Shown here: piece after piece, positions 42,866-54,370 of the stretch
Position numbering within the stretch: position 1 is the stretch's first letter
How the letters are laid out: each line of letters opens with the position of its first letter
Position numbers and translations under genes: made by a program
Notes under the pieces: model-generated
Seen by the model: the letters and a program-made list of their open reading frames with translations, nothing else
What the model was told of the DNA's origin: nothing
Databases searched by the model: none
Source of the DNA: Rhexocercosporidium sp. MPI-PUGE-AT-0058
Taxonomy: Eukaryota > Ascomycota > Leotiomycetes > Helotiales
Length of the DNA stretch: 64,000 bases
Reading direction: 5' to 3'
NCBI GenBank assembly: GCA_020746875.1
Contig: JAGTJL010000026.1
Span: 186,001-250,000, forward strand

Positions 42866-45541
42866 TCAAACAAGCCGAATTGACAAAGGTTTATCTTGGG
42901 GCCGGTCAGGGTCAAAGACTCGTTTCTGACCTGCTTGGTCATAACGTGGGATTTTAGTCAATCCAACCCTCCGGTACTGACTACCTTGCCTCGGATCCTG
43001 TTGCAACAAGAGGCAAATCAAGTAGCCGTTGGCATCATGTCGAGCTGGTAAACAGTGCATCCTACCTCCTTGGCCTAGGACATCTGTATCATCCTGAGGG
43101 CTATCCAAGTACACGTTACTATATTCATCCTCCAACTTGTGAGAATCTCCTACCGGCTCGCGGGGAGTTCCTTTCAAATCCCAATAGTAACGGGTTCCGC
43201 TTTGGTCGATGCGTTTTTCCAGAATAATTCCCTTTACAACACCTAAAAGCTCAATGAAACACCCTTCCTTGACCAAGCCAAACTTATCAGCGCCTTTGTC
43301 CTGAAACATTTCGAACCTCTCAATCGAGATCAGAAGGTTGTCAGTTGTAAACTCGCCGTATGTTATGCCCCTCTCGGCATCAATAGCAGCCCACGAGAAA
43401 GATGGGGATCGGTAGACTGGCGGACGTGATGATGGAAACGAGAATTTGCCGTGCTCAAACACAGGATCCAAGCGCCAGAGGAGCTGACTCTCTAAATACT
43501 CACTCCATAATCCTGCGACGTAGGCAACATTGAGGAGGTTGCCTGACATAAGTTTCGCAATTCCTGAGAGTGCAATCAACTTGTCGCCGGGGTTCGTGAG
43601 TCTAGTCTTCGAGTATCTTTCGACTATTCTTTTCCAACTATTGGGAATATCATAATCAGTATTGCCACATGAATTAAATAAGATTAAATGAGTGTGTCTA
43701 AATGGCTTATAGGGTATTTTTGGTAATCTCAAAACACCTGGGGCGTTGTGATGAAGAAAAAGTGGCTTGAAGAAACCTACTGATTGTACGTAGCTAGACC
43801 TCCCTCGAGATACCCGGATGAGGAAGTGTTTTCTTGAGAGCCCGGAAGAATGCGAGGAACGAAACTTTTCAGTCTCTCGGCACGCTCTATTTCTCCCGCT
43901 CTAAGTCGGAAGCTTGCAATGCCGTCGCGAAATGACTCCGAGGCATCAACCTTTCGGCATTCCCATGCAATCTGGTCTTGGCAGAAATGGAGAACTCTTG
44001 GGGCCATTAATCTCTCCTGTAGTACCCACGCTCGCCTGTTTACGGGAGCATCGTCGATATTTCGTTCCCAGAACGACAGATCAATTATCTTGCATCTTTG
44101 TATCAGCTCGTCTGAGCTGATACCTGGAATCCCCTCAGTGTTGAGGTTGATCTCATCCTCCCACAGAAGGTGTGGCTCCCTTGGAAGAAATAGGCCTTTG
44201 GTACTATCTGTTGCTGCGGTTGCCGAGATATTGCAGTATGAGTTGTTGTAGATTAAGTGCATCTGCGCGGATTCCTTCAGCCAGTCCGACTTCTCCGTCT
44301 CAGTTGGCTTGTTCGGTTGGGCAGCTTAGGCAACTATTAGCAATGAGTTTATCTCAACAACACGGAGGCCGGAAGGGAAGAGAGAATTCTACTCGCCTTG
44401 TATGATACACAAGGAGTCGATCCAAATGTATCGTACCTGACCTGGCTTATTACCCAGACGGCGCGCAAAACGTATGGCATTCTGAAAAGTCTTTGGTAAT
44501 TCCTTCAGCTTAACTCCTCTCTTGAAATCAGCCATCTTGTCTTCGGTGAGTTTCGAAAACGATGCTCCACCCCAGCAATGACTCAGCGTCACGTAGAAGC
44601 CCTGCATCATATTGCGCTCCTCCTTGGTGGTGACCAAACGTATATACTCAGAGTCTTCTTTGCTGTCTTCTCGCCTTTTTCTCTCGGGGTCTCCTGCAAT
44701 TTGTGGGGGGTCGTCGCGGATCTCTTTGTGGCCTGGTATTTTGACCATGCTCCCCAGGTCAATCAGCCTGCTTGGGTACCATGGTTGCAGGCCTTCGGAC
44801 GGCTCACCCGGGCAGTCAGGATGCTCCTCACTTGTGCAACGATTGATCCACTTGGAGTGTGTTAACTCTTCTCTCATGGAGTCGAAACACAAAAACCCCC
44901 GAAAACGTTGCAAGAATGTAGAATCGCAAGGTATAGAAACGACGACCAAGAATATGCACTCACTGTTTTAGCAACCTCAAGAACTTCGTCTGATGACGTA
45001 CTTCTAGAGAACGGTGTATGAAGCGGGCTGCTTGATCGATCTCCTGTATTGGTGTCAAAAGATCCGCACAGAAGAATGTCGTCAACTAATTACCTAACTG
45101 CTCCAAAACAAATGTTCCCACCCTCTCGGCGTCCCGTAACTTGAAGTCAAGACGGTAGATTTTTGGGACGAACGTGTCTACTACCCTATTTGACTCTTCT
45201 TCAAGTCCAGGAAGCTCGGAGAGGTATGCACTAATAAATGCAGCCCGATCTTTCGTATTAATTGTGTTGGGTCGAAGCAATCCTGCCGACATCCATCTTT
45301 CAAAGAATTTGTACAATCCGCTTAGAGTGTTGATACGATTGTCCTGTGGTTTCAAACCTTTCTTCTGTACAAGAGATAATTCACCCAGTATGCTCCGGCA
45401 TATGCAACAGCTAACTGGTTTCGCAGCCGACTCTCTCAATGCGACTTCATCAGGTTGGTGGTCAAAGTGCAAGTCAAACGTACCTCGCCATTGACTTCCC
45501 TGATGTCCTCTCAAGACGCCATAACACACAGCACATAACAT
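42866..45541 (-). CDS. HET-domain protein, five exons
   Basis: Spliced minus-strand model: 45541-45094, 45043-44964, 44850-44397, 44324-43781, 43637-42866 (2,298 nt, 765 aa), a usual length for the class. It starts MLCAVCYGVLRGHQGSQW, with CCICRSILGEL next, typical of this HET subgroup. The HET domain reads FYVTLSHCWGG, then RYIWIDSLCIIQ, then YNNSYCNISATAA, then NRRAWVLQERLMAPRVLHFC, and continues to WKRIVERYSKTRLTNPGDKL and SFSWAAIDAERG. Intron 3 appears to use a GC donor (CAAG|GCGAGT at 44397/44396), needed to keep the CIIQ motif and the downstream frame. The other introns are GT-AG, 50, 113 and 143 bp. Intact. Predicted to act in non-self recognition and cell death; partner unknown. Confidence 0.87.
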
Positions 45542-46331
45542 TCTGGAAATTTGGTAGGTGATAGTTTGTGCCTTGCTTGTTGGATCGCTTTGAATAGCGA
45601 CGATATAAAGAACGAAAGGGGATGACCTCCCACCCGACCTCGAGCCTCGAGCCGCCAAGATATGAAGTTGGCTTACCGCAGTGCCATTCCCAAAGGGATC
45701 ATGGTCCGATGCAATACTTAATTCGTCACCAACTTCCCGCGATAGGAAGCGCCATTCCGTCTTGCGTATTCCTTGCACATTTAAGCCAATTGTGTGACGC
45801 AGCAGGCACACCACTAATTTGATCTTCGTTGCGGAACCTGATAACCTATCATGCCCAAGCTCACACACCATCAAAGGAGCCGGATGGCATCATTGTACGA
45901 CGCTGCCAGCAAGGACCACAATAGGCTTCGGAGGCGACTTCCAAAAGAAAAAGGGCCGTCTCCAATCACTTTCCAGTAAGTTGATCTCGGGTCAGCGCCT
46001 GTCACCTTTTGCTTGGTCATCGTTAAGATTGTGTGGTCCATCGCGCTGTAACACTGCGTCGTGCAACCATATCTCGAGTCCTGTGGATTACGACAAGGGT
46101 GCGGGCTTTCTCAATTGGATTACGGTACGAGCCACCTGAAAGTCACAGCAGAACCTGTACTAAGACCATCTCGGATCCCAGCGAATTTGATCCGTTAGAT
46201 TGTTTCGGAGTATACCTCAATGTGCATTTTGCTTATCTTGGAGAAGGTCCATCTCTCGAGACAGCAGTCTCTCGTGTCTGCCTCGAGTCCCCATCCCATT
46301 ACTTTCACCACTTCATGCTTCAGTCGTCGAC
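45542..46331. other. Divergent intergenic region, HET / Nudix
   Basis: Promoters of the minus-strand HET gene and the plus-strand Nudix gene. The frame of the HET gene stays open upstream to 45874 and that of the Nudix gene to 46200, but neither extension resembles its family. Confidence 0.5.
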
Positions 46332-47210
46332 ATGCCGTTCCAGCTCGAAGATTTTGAAGATCCTGTTGAAGTAATCTTCGAAACTGGGACAGACATCGAA
46401 CCAAATCAACTGGTTAAATTCCCTGCGTTCATCACCTGGCGGAAGACACTCAAGACTTCCCTCGAAGGCCAAAAAGATCCCAAACACCCCTTCCACGAAA
46501 ACCCATATAAGCTCAGATCCGTTACGATCCAATCTGTGGACTGGTTTGGAAGAGACACTCCTGACAGCAATAGATTCATAGGCTTTGTAAAGCTCAAAGC
46601 AGATGTCCGGACTGGGAGGGATAGAAATGGAAAAATTTCTTCGCTTCCCGGAATCGCTTTTCTACGAGGAGGCAGTGTTGCCATGCTCATGATTCTTCGA
46701 CCAAGCGATTCAAATACAGAGAGATGGGTCATCATGACTGAACAGCCACGCATACCATCAGGAAGCCTCCGCTTCTTGGAGATCCCAGCCGGGATGATTG
46801 ATGACAACAAAACATTTAGTGGTGCGGCAGCGAAAGAAATTCGGGAGGAGACGGGCCTCACAGTACACGAAGACGAATTTCAGGACTTAATAAAGCTTGC
46901 TCTGGGCCAAATCGAGGGGTTGGATTCCAAGGAGGATCTGCAGATTGGAATGTATCCGAGCCCAGGTGGCTGCGACGAGTTCATCGCAATCTTTCTGTGG
47001 GAGAAAGTGCTTGATAGACAGGAGATCGAGTCGTTGAAAGGGAGGTTGAGTGGTAAGAGGACGGGAGAATCTGAGATGATAACGGTCCGAATTCTGCCTT
47101 ATGAAGATCTCTGGAAGGTTGGGGCTAGAGATGCAAAAACACTAGCGGCTTGGTCTCTGTATGAAGCACTGAAGAGGTCAAGGACCTTACGTGACACAAA
47201 ATCTTGGTAG
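46332..47210 (+). CDS. Nudix hydrolase, ADP-sugar diphosphatase-like, intronless
   Basis: Single exon, 292 aa from the ATG at 46332. The frame is open 44 codons further upstream, but homology with the neighbouring Nudix paralogue begins after this ATG. Nudix box at residues 154-177: GMIDDNKTFSGAAAKEIREE followed by TGL, with the metal-binding REEXGL-type core intact (KEIREETGL). The PGG(C/S)DE loop at about 217 (YPSPGGCDEFIAIFLWEK) and the LEIPAGM lead-in fit the ADP-ribose/ADP-sugar pyrophosphatase branch. Likely reaction: hydrolysis of a nucleoside diphosphate sugar to NMP and sugar phosphate; the substrate cannot be read from sequence. It faces its paralogue tail to tail, 362 bp apart. Confidence 0.9.
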   Translation: MPFQLEDFEDPVEVIFETGTDIEPNQLVKFPAFITWRKTLKTSLEGQKDPKHPFHENPYKLRSVTIQSVDWFGRDTPDSNRFIGFVKLKADVRTGRDRNGKISSLPGIAFLRGGSVAMLMILRPSDSNTERWVIMTEQPRIPSGSLRFLEIPAGMIDDNKTFSGAAAKEIREETGLTVHEDEFQDLIKLALGQIEGLDSKEDLQIGMYPSPGGCDEFIAIFLWEKVLDRQEIESLKGRLSGKRTGESEMITVRILPYEDLWKVGARDAKTLAAWSLYEALKRSRTLRDTKSW

Positions 47211-47572
47211 CTGAGGGTACCATCGAATAATTGGATGTACCTGAACGATGATTTCAATACTCGATACTACTCCATCCTCTCTCATATTGTGATACTAGTG
47301 CTTCATTGCTCCCTTTAGTATCTTTGCAAATGCCTTTCAAATGTCTTTTATGTACTTCATCCCCCAACTGCCATTGATGCAGCGTCACGATGGGTTTGAT
47401 CGAGACAGGAATTTGACAGCCTTGGAATTGAGCAAATATTTGCCAATGAGAGACAAAAATAATAGAGTCTCGAGGGAATGACTTGAAACATCACAAGATT
47501 CGACAATTCCCTGAGCATATTGGGGAGATAAACGTGAAGTATGTCAAATTGGAGATTCGATGCTATCCCGAA
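47211..47572. other. Spacer between convergent Nudix genes
   Basis: 3' flanks of both genes; nothing else seen. Confidence 0.6.
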
Positions 47573-48653
47573 TCATAGTTTCCCACTCCTCTTCAAACCG
47601 TCGTACAATGCACATGCTGCCAAAGCCTTTGCATCTTGTGCACCTTCAAGCCACAAATCCTCTAATTTGACTAATTTTAGAGTGATCTGCATTTAAAATT
47701 AGTATTAAAACACACAGGCACAGCTGATATGAATTGACGATTTGTAGTGATGAGTGGCAAGATGAATGATGGCCCACATCACTTACCTTTTCGCCTTCGC
47801 TTCTTAGACCCGTCAACTTTCCAGTCCACTCTTTCAATTGATCTCTAGGAACTCTTTTCTCATATAAGAAAATCGGAATGTATTCATCACTTCCGCCGGG
47901 ACTCGGAAACATAGCTCTAGGACTTTGCTCTTCTCCTTCAGGGCAAGCCGGAATTGCCAACTCGCTCAAGTTGATCAGATCGTCCTCAGGAATCTCTAGG
48001 CCAATTTCCTCTTGGATCTCTTTTGCGGCTGTTCCGGAAAATGACCCATTATCCACCATTCCTGCTGGGAGCTCGACAAACTGCAAGCATCCGGTCGCAG
48101 CACGGCTTTGCACAGTCAAAACCACGTGCTTTTCGTCCTGGCTTTCTGTTGGCAGGTCGTCTGGTTGAAGAAGCACCAGCATGCCGACGCTGGCACCTCG
48201 TAGGAATATAGCGCCAGGTAAGAAGTCGCCCTCGGAGTTTGTGATGTTCGCCACAATCTTCATGAACCCAATGCGCTTGCCGAAGCGGTCAATAGCTTGG
48301 ATCTTAATGTCTCGTAGGACGAAGGGAGACTTATAATAAATGTGTTCGGGATTGCTTTGAAGAGCCATGTTTGACTGTAGTGCTGAAATCCAGTTCTGAG
48401 GTTGTTAGTGTTAAGCAAGAGTAGAATAACAGTCGAGGCTCACTTTAAAGGCTGGAAACTCTAGTGTCTCCTCTTTGGAGAGGTCATCGACCAGTGTGAC
48501 GGAGACATCAGTACCTGGAAGCTTGAAGTTGTCCATTATGCTCATACGAACTTTCTTCGAGGCAGGCAAAATAGATTTGGCAAGGCGTGAGCTTCTGCGG
48601 GACATCTGATGTCGAGTAGTGCTAGCACGAGGGGAAGCTGGTGATTCACGCAT
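47573..48653 (-). CDS. Nudix hydrolase, ADP-sugar diphosphatase-like, three exons
   Basis: Spliced minus-strand model: 48653-48444, 48395-47787, 47686-47573 (933 nt, 310 aa). Introns are GT-AG, 48 and 100 bp. Nudix box at residues 182-204: GMVDNGSFSGTAAKEIQEE followed by IGL, with YPSPGG-type loop (FPSPGGSDEYIPIFLYEK) after it. It aligns with the neighbour along the whole length (for example LFLE/FVELPAGM; EDLW..GA.DAK.LAA..LY..LKRS). The first ~40 residues are Ser/Arg/Lys-rich and could be a mitochondrial targeting sequence; starts at Met-17 or Met-40 are alternatives. Confidence 0.9.
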
Positions 48654-49731
48654 TCACTTTTTTGGCCGTAGAAAGAAGAGGTCTGCTTCTCCTTGCGTTG
48701 ATTTTTTTGAGGAACTGAGATTCAGAGTTGTTTTCGATGGTGGATGGGTAGTCACTTATCGCGTGCAAGGAAGTCGTGTTTTATGATTAGGCGCCCACCC
48801 GCATATTTTAACGAGGCTGTCAGAATGGGGCTGAGCTGAAGGCCGTGGCTTTCGGTGACTGTAAATATCAACAAACCAGATCGAGACCTGTCTCAAGTCT
48901 CAGAGGTGTAGAATAGTATCAATATACATGCACAGCTAAATCTATAAGCGAAATTGATAATTCTAGAGAAGGTCTGATAGGAGTAGCTAACAGGTTAATT
49001 GTGGTCACGTGATGTTGCCAATTTCCCCACTCGATCGATGCTAATGGCTGAATTTCCAAGCTGGGAGTGAAATGAACCTGAAAAGAACACCTGAAACGTG
49101 AAGTGTAGAGTCCGTATCTCTACTCATCTAGATTGGTAGGGATGATATCGACAGGAGACGCTTTTTCATCAAACGAAGGAATCTGCAACAGAAGCAGTGT
49201 TGAGGAGGGCTAGGCTATCAAGTGCGTTAGGATGTGGCTGATTGTGGCGAGGAGCCCAAACACGAGAGTACCGTGTTTTTGACTACGATATTGCAATTAA
49301 AAATAAACGAGAAACAATAGAATATTGTAGTATTTTTTTTTTTTTAGAAACAAATCCAAAAACTAATTCTTATTCTTATTATTATGAGTTGTACAACTTT
49401 TCCTTAAGAACCTCAACTTTAGTGTTCTGCACGTGCCTCAGTCGGCCACTTCCAAGAGCACTCGATAGCTAGGGTCGCACATCGAAGGACACGGAGAACA
49501 GGAAAAGCACATGCTCGACTAAACCACGCCTGCCAGCTCGCAGATCCCTAACCTGATTTCGAAATGGCGATGTACAGGGAAAGCTGCAAGAGACACTGGG
49601 GTTTTTCGAGACAATGCAGCTGGGTTCGACTGCTCCCAGCATGAGGTATGTGTGACGACAAAGTATTAAAGTAAACCCAAAGGCATATATGTGGAATTTT
49701 TAAGTTTGGCCTTACATGCACTGAAAACAGC
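48654..49731. other. Intergenic with T-tract
   Basis: Promoter side of the Nudix gene, then gene-free DNA. A T-run at 49333-49344 and a TTATT-rich stretch at 49365-49385 are simple sequence. A short plus-strand frame at 49242-49472 spans them and is not called. Confidence 0.5.
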
Positions 49732-50240
49732 GTGTCAAAGAATTATTCAAACTAGTTAACTAAAATTCTATTTAGTTAAGTAGAATAGAATAGAATATAA
49801 ATAACAGAAATTTAACTTAAATAGAACAGTCAATTTTAGTTAGTTAATTAGTTATTCAACTATTCAAATCTATTTTAAGAAAAAATGAAAGGAATATTAA
49901 GCTTAAAATTCTAATAAAAAAACACTTATTAAATAAATTTATAATTAATAAAGCTAAAGAAGTAAGGTTTTATGCCGATTTTAAGATTTTCTAATACTAG
50001 CTTTGCTTAATAAGCGTTAAGCACGATAAGAACTTTTCTAAATTAAGTAAAGCTGCCGTAGTTCCCGAACCTTAAATTAAGCGAGTTGCTTTAATTGGCT
50101 AAATGGCCCTTACTAAGCAACTATTCAACTAGAATAGAATAATTACTAATATTAGTTAAATAGAATAGAATAAGAGCTGATTTCATTGAATAGAATAGAA
50201 TAGTCACGTGTTATCCTATTCTATTCTATTCATTTGACAC
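49732..50240. mobile_element. Possible small TIR element rich in TAGAATAGAAT
   Basis: About 509 bp of AT-rich DNA bounded by GTGTCAAA at 49732 and its complement TTTGACAC ending at 50240, with AGAATAGAAT motifs in both orientations near each end (49777-49797 and 50162-50231). The abrupt GC change at both borders supports a single insertion. The terminal match is short and no target duplication was identified, so this is tentative. Confidence 0.4.
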
Positions 50241-51433
50241 ACTGACTGAAAAATATTACCACAAGGATCAGCTCAAGCTACCAACCAAAATTCCGCACTC
50301 AAGTTTTCATCTTAATCGAAGAAGAGCTCATCGATTTTAATCAAAACATGTGCCACTAGCACTTCGCAGCCAGCTCGTTGCTCAAGCCTATGTACGGACC
50401 CTCACTCCCCCCCGGCCTGTCATGATGAGGTTATCATGCTCGGTGCGGCAGCTTCTATTCTGCACTAGCTAATGAATATCGTGGTTGTTGAGTCGACTGC
50501 ATCAACTTTGTAAACGCATAAAATTACCTCCTTGGGCTCAGATTATACGAGAATGTTGCAGTCTTTTCTTGGGCTCTCGATTACGTCTTATATACAGTGC
50601 TAGCAGGAGCGGCTTATTGCACCGGCAAGATGCGGTCGGGTTCGGATGTCAGCAAGGTATATATACTCCTGAGAATTCCTTCTCCCCTCATAGGCCCTTG
50701 GATGCCACCACTTCGTCACGTTGCCCACATACACGAAACCTACGGATTCGGCGACTGCCTACACTTTGCTGAGACAGCAAGATTCTAGACTGCCTGCATA
50801 ATTCTTACCACCATAGTCTCCAAACTTCTCCAAAGAGCAGACAAGGTCGTGCAGGAGGAAAAGATAGGAGGTCAGAGAGGATATCAGGCTAAAATTTTAG
50901 AATGTGGAACACTTTCTCCTAAAGTGATTCGATTGTCATGCCGCGACGAAATGAGCTTTATAGCAAGGACCTGGAACTAATGTACCCGATAGTTCTTCGA
51001 TTTGTCATACTGATTGAAATTGCAATTTTTAAGCCCAGCTGTCCTCATATCAAACACTTCTAGTCCTCACCATTCTGTTGAGACAAGTAAGCACTTTTCT
51101 GCTGTCAAGTTCGATGTCTAAAACATTCTATTTCCCGTGAAATGTATAGGTACGATCAAGTGCCCTAGAAAAGCACTCCTCGAGGTGCCTCGAGGTGCCT
51201 TGTAATTAGGGCGTATAAGACGCTACAGAAGGAAAGTTTACAAGGTGAAAAAGAGCTAAATTTTAGTTGTAAGGTTTATTTGCGTTACTTAAAAGTGTTG
51301 TGGAGACGAAGTAAAAGTAATTTCGATATTAATCTCGTTAAAGAAATAAATACGAAGCCTTAAAGTAGAAATAAAACCTAATACTTCATAGATATACATA
51401 CTTTTTGTATTCCTTTGCTCTTGTTTTTATTCG
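50241..51433. other. Intergenic / decayed DNA
   Basis: A plus-strand frame at about 50540-50788 (VLYTVLAGAAYCTGKMRSGS ..) looks coding-like but lacks a start and any recognisable domain; possibly a gene fragment. 51170-51430 is AT-rich and RIP-like. A 10 bp motif CCTCGAGGTG is repeated at 51179-51198. Confidence 0.4.
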
Positions 51434-53679
51434 GAAGAACAACTTCAATTCCACATTGAAGAGAAGCACACCCACAAATGCTCAGAGTGCAATGGTCGAG
51501 TTTTCAAGTCCAAGGAAGCCCTTTCAGCCCATCAGACCTCAGATGCCCACCCTTTGAAGTGTCAACACTGTGATTCAAGATTCAAGTCCGATGCCGGCCG
51601 TAGCAATCACAACTCCGTCACTAACTTTGTCTGCCAGAAATTTAACAAGGTATACGCAACCCAAGCACTTCATGACAAGCATGTCCTCGACAAACACTAC
51701 TTCCCCTGTCGATGGTGCAACAAGAACTTCAAGAACGACGCATCCCTGAAGGGCCACAAAACCAAGGATCATCACTACCCATGCCAGACTTGCAACAGAG
51801 TTCTGCCAAACAAGGAGGATCTAAGAAGTCATGAAGACCAGAAACACCCCTTCAAGTGTGCTCCATGTGGTTTGAGATTCAGCACGGCCGATGAAGACTC
51901 AAACCATCGCCTCGCCACCCATATCAACTTGTGCGAGGTCTGCGCTGAGGCTCTCCTTCTTTCTTCTAAGACGATAAAGAGACATCATTTCTCCTGTATC
52001 AAATGCAGCAAGTGCTTCGAGACCAGCGAGGACTGCGATCGCCACATGGCCAAGGAGCATGCTTTCGCCTGCAGCAAGTGCGGAGAGGATTTCCAAACCA
52101 TCATCAAGATGGATGAGCATAAGGCTGTTGCTCATGCCCTTATTTGCATCAGCTGCAAGGAAACTTTCAACTCCGCAGCTTCGCTGTCGTTTCGCCAGCA
52201 GACTGCCCATGAATCGGCTTGTCCAAAGTGTGGAGAGACTTCCGAGAGCGCTGTCAAGCTCCTGTCGCATTGGGAATCAGCACACACGGAGCGATGCAGC
52301 GATTGTGGAGCATCCTTCGAGGCTGTCCGGAGCTTGAAGCACCATGTTAACGTTGTTCATAAGAAGTCGTCCACGTCCAGCTTACTCTGCGACCTCTGTG
52401 TTGGTACTATTTTCGTGGACCAGGCCGCTCTAGATGCCCATGTTGCGATTCACGAGAGCAAGCGGGGTTAGAATGCGATCTCTGTCCTAATACGATCCTC
52501 CTCTCTGAAACTGCCCTCGACGCACGTGCTGTGATTCACGAGGAGCACGGTGGATTGGAATGTGATGCCTGCCCAGATGTAGTCTTCCTCTCCGAGACTG
52601 TTCTCGAGAGTCATTTCTCAGCTATGCACCTAACAAAGCCACTATTGACCTGGAATCGCTGCGTCGGCACGACTTTCTTAAGCCACGGAGCAAAGGCTAT
52701 GCATGCTGCTAAGATCCACGGCGATACTTCTGCCATCACCTGTGGTCTCTGCGCCGAGTTGGCTTTCCCCAACCAAGAAAGCTTTGGCAAGCAACTTTAC
52801 ACTATCCCAGAGGAGCAGTAGCTGTTGACTTGCAATTATTGCAGAGATATTCTGTTCTTGACAGAGAAAGCCTTGACTAAGTATACCAATTCGGTCCATC
52901 TTGACAAGGCGATGTCTACTTGTAGCTCCTGCCTTGCTACAGTTCATAACTCTGAAGCCTCGCAGACTGACTACGACACCGCAGCCAACTCCGAATATTC
53001 TGAAGTCGATCGAAACACTGCAGGCCAGCCCGAAGCCTCTGCGATCGATCCCATCACCACAGTCGATTCCGATCAGCCAGAGCCAAAGGTTGCCTGCAAC
53101 TGGTGCCCGGACACGGAATTTGCCAGCACCAACGATCTCAATACCCCCATCGCAGACTACCACGGCTACAAGTGCCCCTTCTGCTACCTCAAGTTCGACA
53201 ACGCCATCCCCCTAATCCAAGATATCGACCAATCCCACTTCTTCAAATGCTTCTTCGATGAATGCCACGGCACGGTCTTCAAATAAGACAGCGACCTCAA
53301 GAAGCACCTCGCGAAATTCCATACTTCTTTCTACCTGGTACGACCCACAGTCGCAGGTACGAGTGCTGGTGCGGGTGCAGTTGCGAAGGAGAACGAAAAC
53401 ATCATGGACAGTCCCTTGGTCGATTCACTTGCTTATGATATCGTGCTTCCTAACGGTACCTCAGCTTCAGCTGTGTCGAACCCTACAGACGTGATCGAGT
53501 GTACTTTCGATTCAGCTTCGGATGGTACGCCTGCTTCTGCTTCTGATCTTTTTGTCAAGACTACGTACTTCTTTTGCGAGGAGAGTGGTCTTGATCTTGA
53601 GAACAAGGTTAGCTATGATAGCCATATGAAATTTGCTCCTACTCATCTGTGGTTTCCGAGACCACAGGCTCAATTTTAG
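51434..53679 (+). pseudogene. Decayed multi-C2H2 zinc-finger gene
   Basis: Continuous plus-strand C2H2 array: CX2C...HX3-5H units follow each other from HKCSECNGRVFKSKEALSAH to CSDCGASFEAVRSLKHHVNV, at least nine in the first frame (open to 52471). A frameshift at the GGGG run about 52465 leads to the next frame, which reads on through TAG (52819-52821) and TAA (53284-53286) to a final stop at 53679. Those segments still contain fingers (LECDACPDVVFLSETVLESH; TCNYCRDILFLTEKAL; YKCPFCYLKFDNAIPL). The tail is Ser/Ala-rich with no fingers. The 5' end is missing: the frame emerges from AT-rich DNA. Three lesions in an otherwise continuous gene mark it as a recent pseudogene. The TAA falls in KQDSDLKKH context, CAA to TAA. 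Spacing between Cys pairs is the usual two residues, but several fingers have degenerate His spacing, so DNA binding of the ancestor is uncertain. Confidence 0.75.
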
Positions 53680-54370
53680 TGAGTGGTTGGTGGCAATCTA
53701 GGCGCACTCTCATTGGATGGATGTCGCATGAGATGAGAGGGGTTAACTAAATGTTCTTTGATCTTCATTTGGTTCATCGACGGGTCCTTCTGTGCCAGAA
53801 GCGAGGCGTTTGGTGATACGTTGCTGGATGGATGATTAGATGGAGCGTCTGTTTGTTTGTATGATACCCTGTTTGAGTTCTTCCGCTTCCTCTTCTTTAA
53901 TCTTCATGTTGGGCTAGATACCTCCCCGAAGGACGGGCTGCTGATCATTGGTAGTTAATATTGATATGAGAGATGACACGACACGATACGACACGATATG
54001 GTTACGCGTTGCTGGGAGTTTGATGAGAGGTTACAGTTTACTGGAGGTCTTCGTTACCTGCTCCGCCTACTTCTGCTGCAACAGCATAAAGATGAACAAT
54101 GTTAGAAGTACAAAGAGAGAAGAGACTTGTTTGCATGTAGGTTAATAACTATCAAAGCTAATTAATACTGCCTTGCATGAGCTCGTGAAATACTTGGAGG
54201 CTTGAATGGTCCTTGCATGTCCTGGCTTGTTGACACCCCATTCTCACTTCAGGCTTGGCAGTCGCTTAAACTCAGGAGTCAGAGCATCTCCTTTTGATCC
54301 CTGCCTTCCCCTCTCGCCCCGCCTCTTCTATTTTAATGTCATGTGTATGCCCATCCATTTTATCTGTACG
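53680..54370. other. Intergenic
   Basis: No gene seen. Includes ACACGATACG-type tandem motifs at 53978-53999. Confidence 0.5.
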
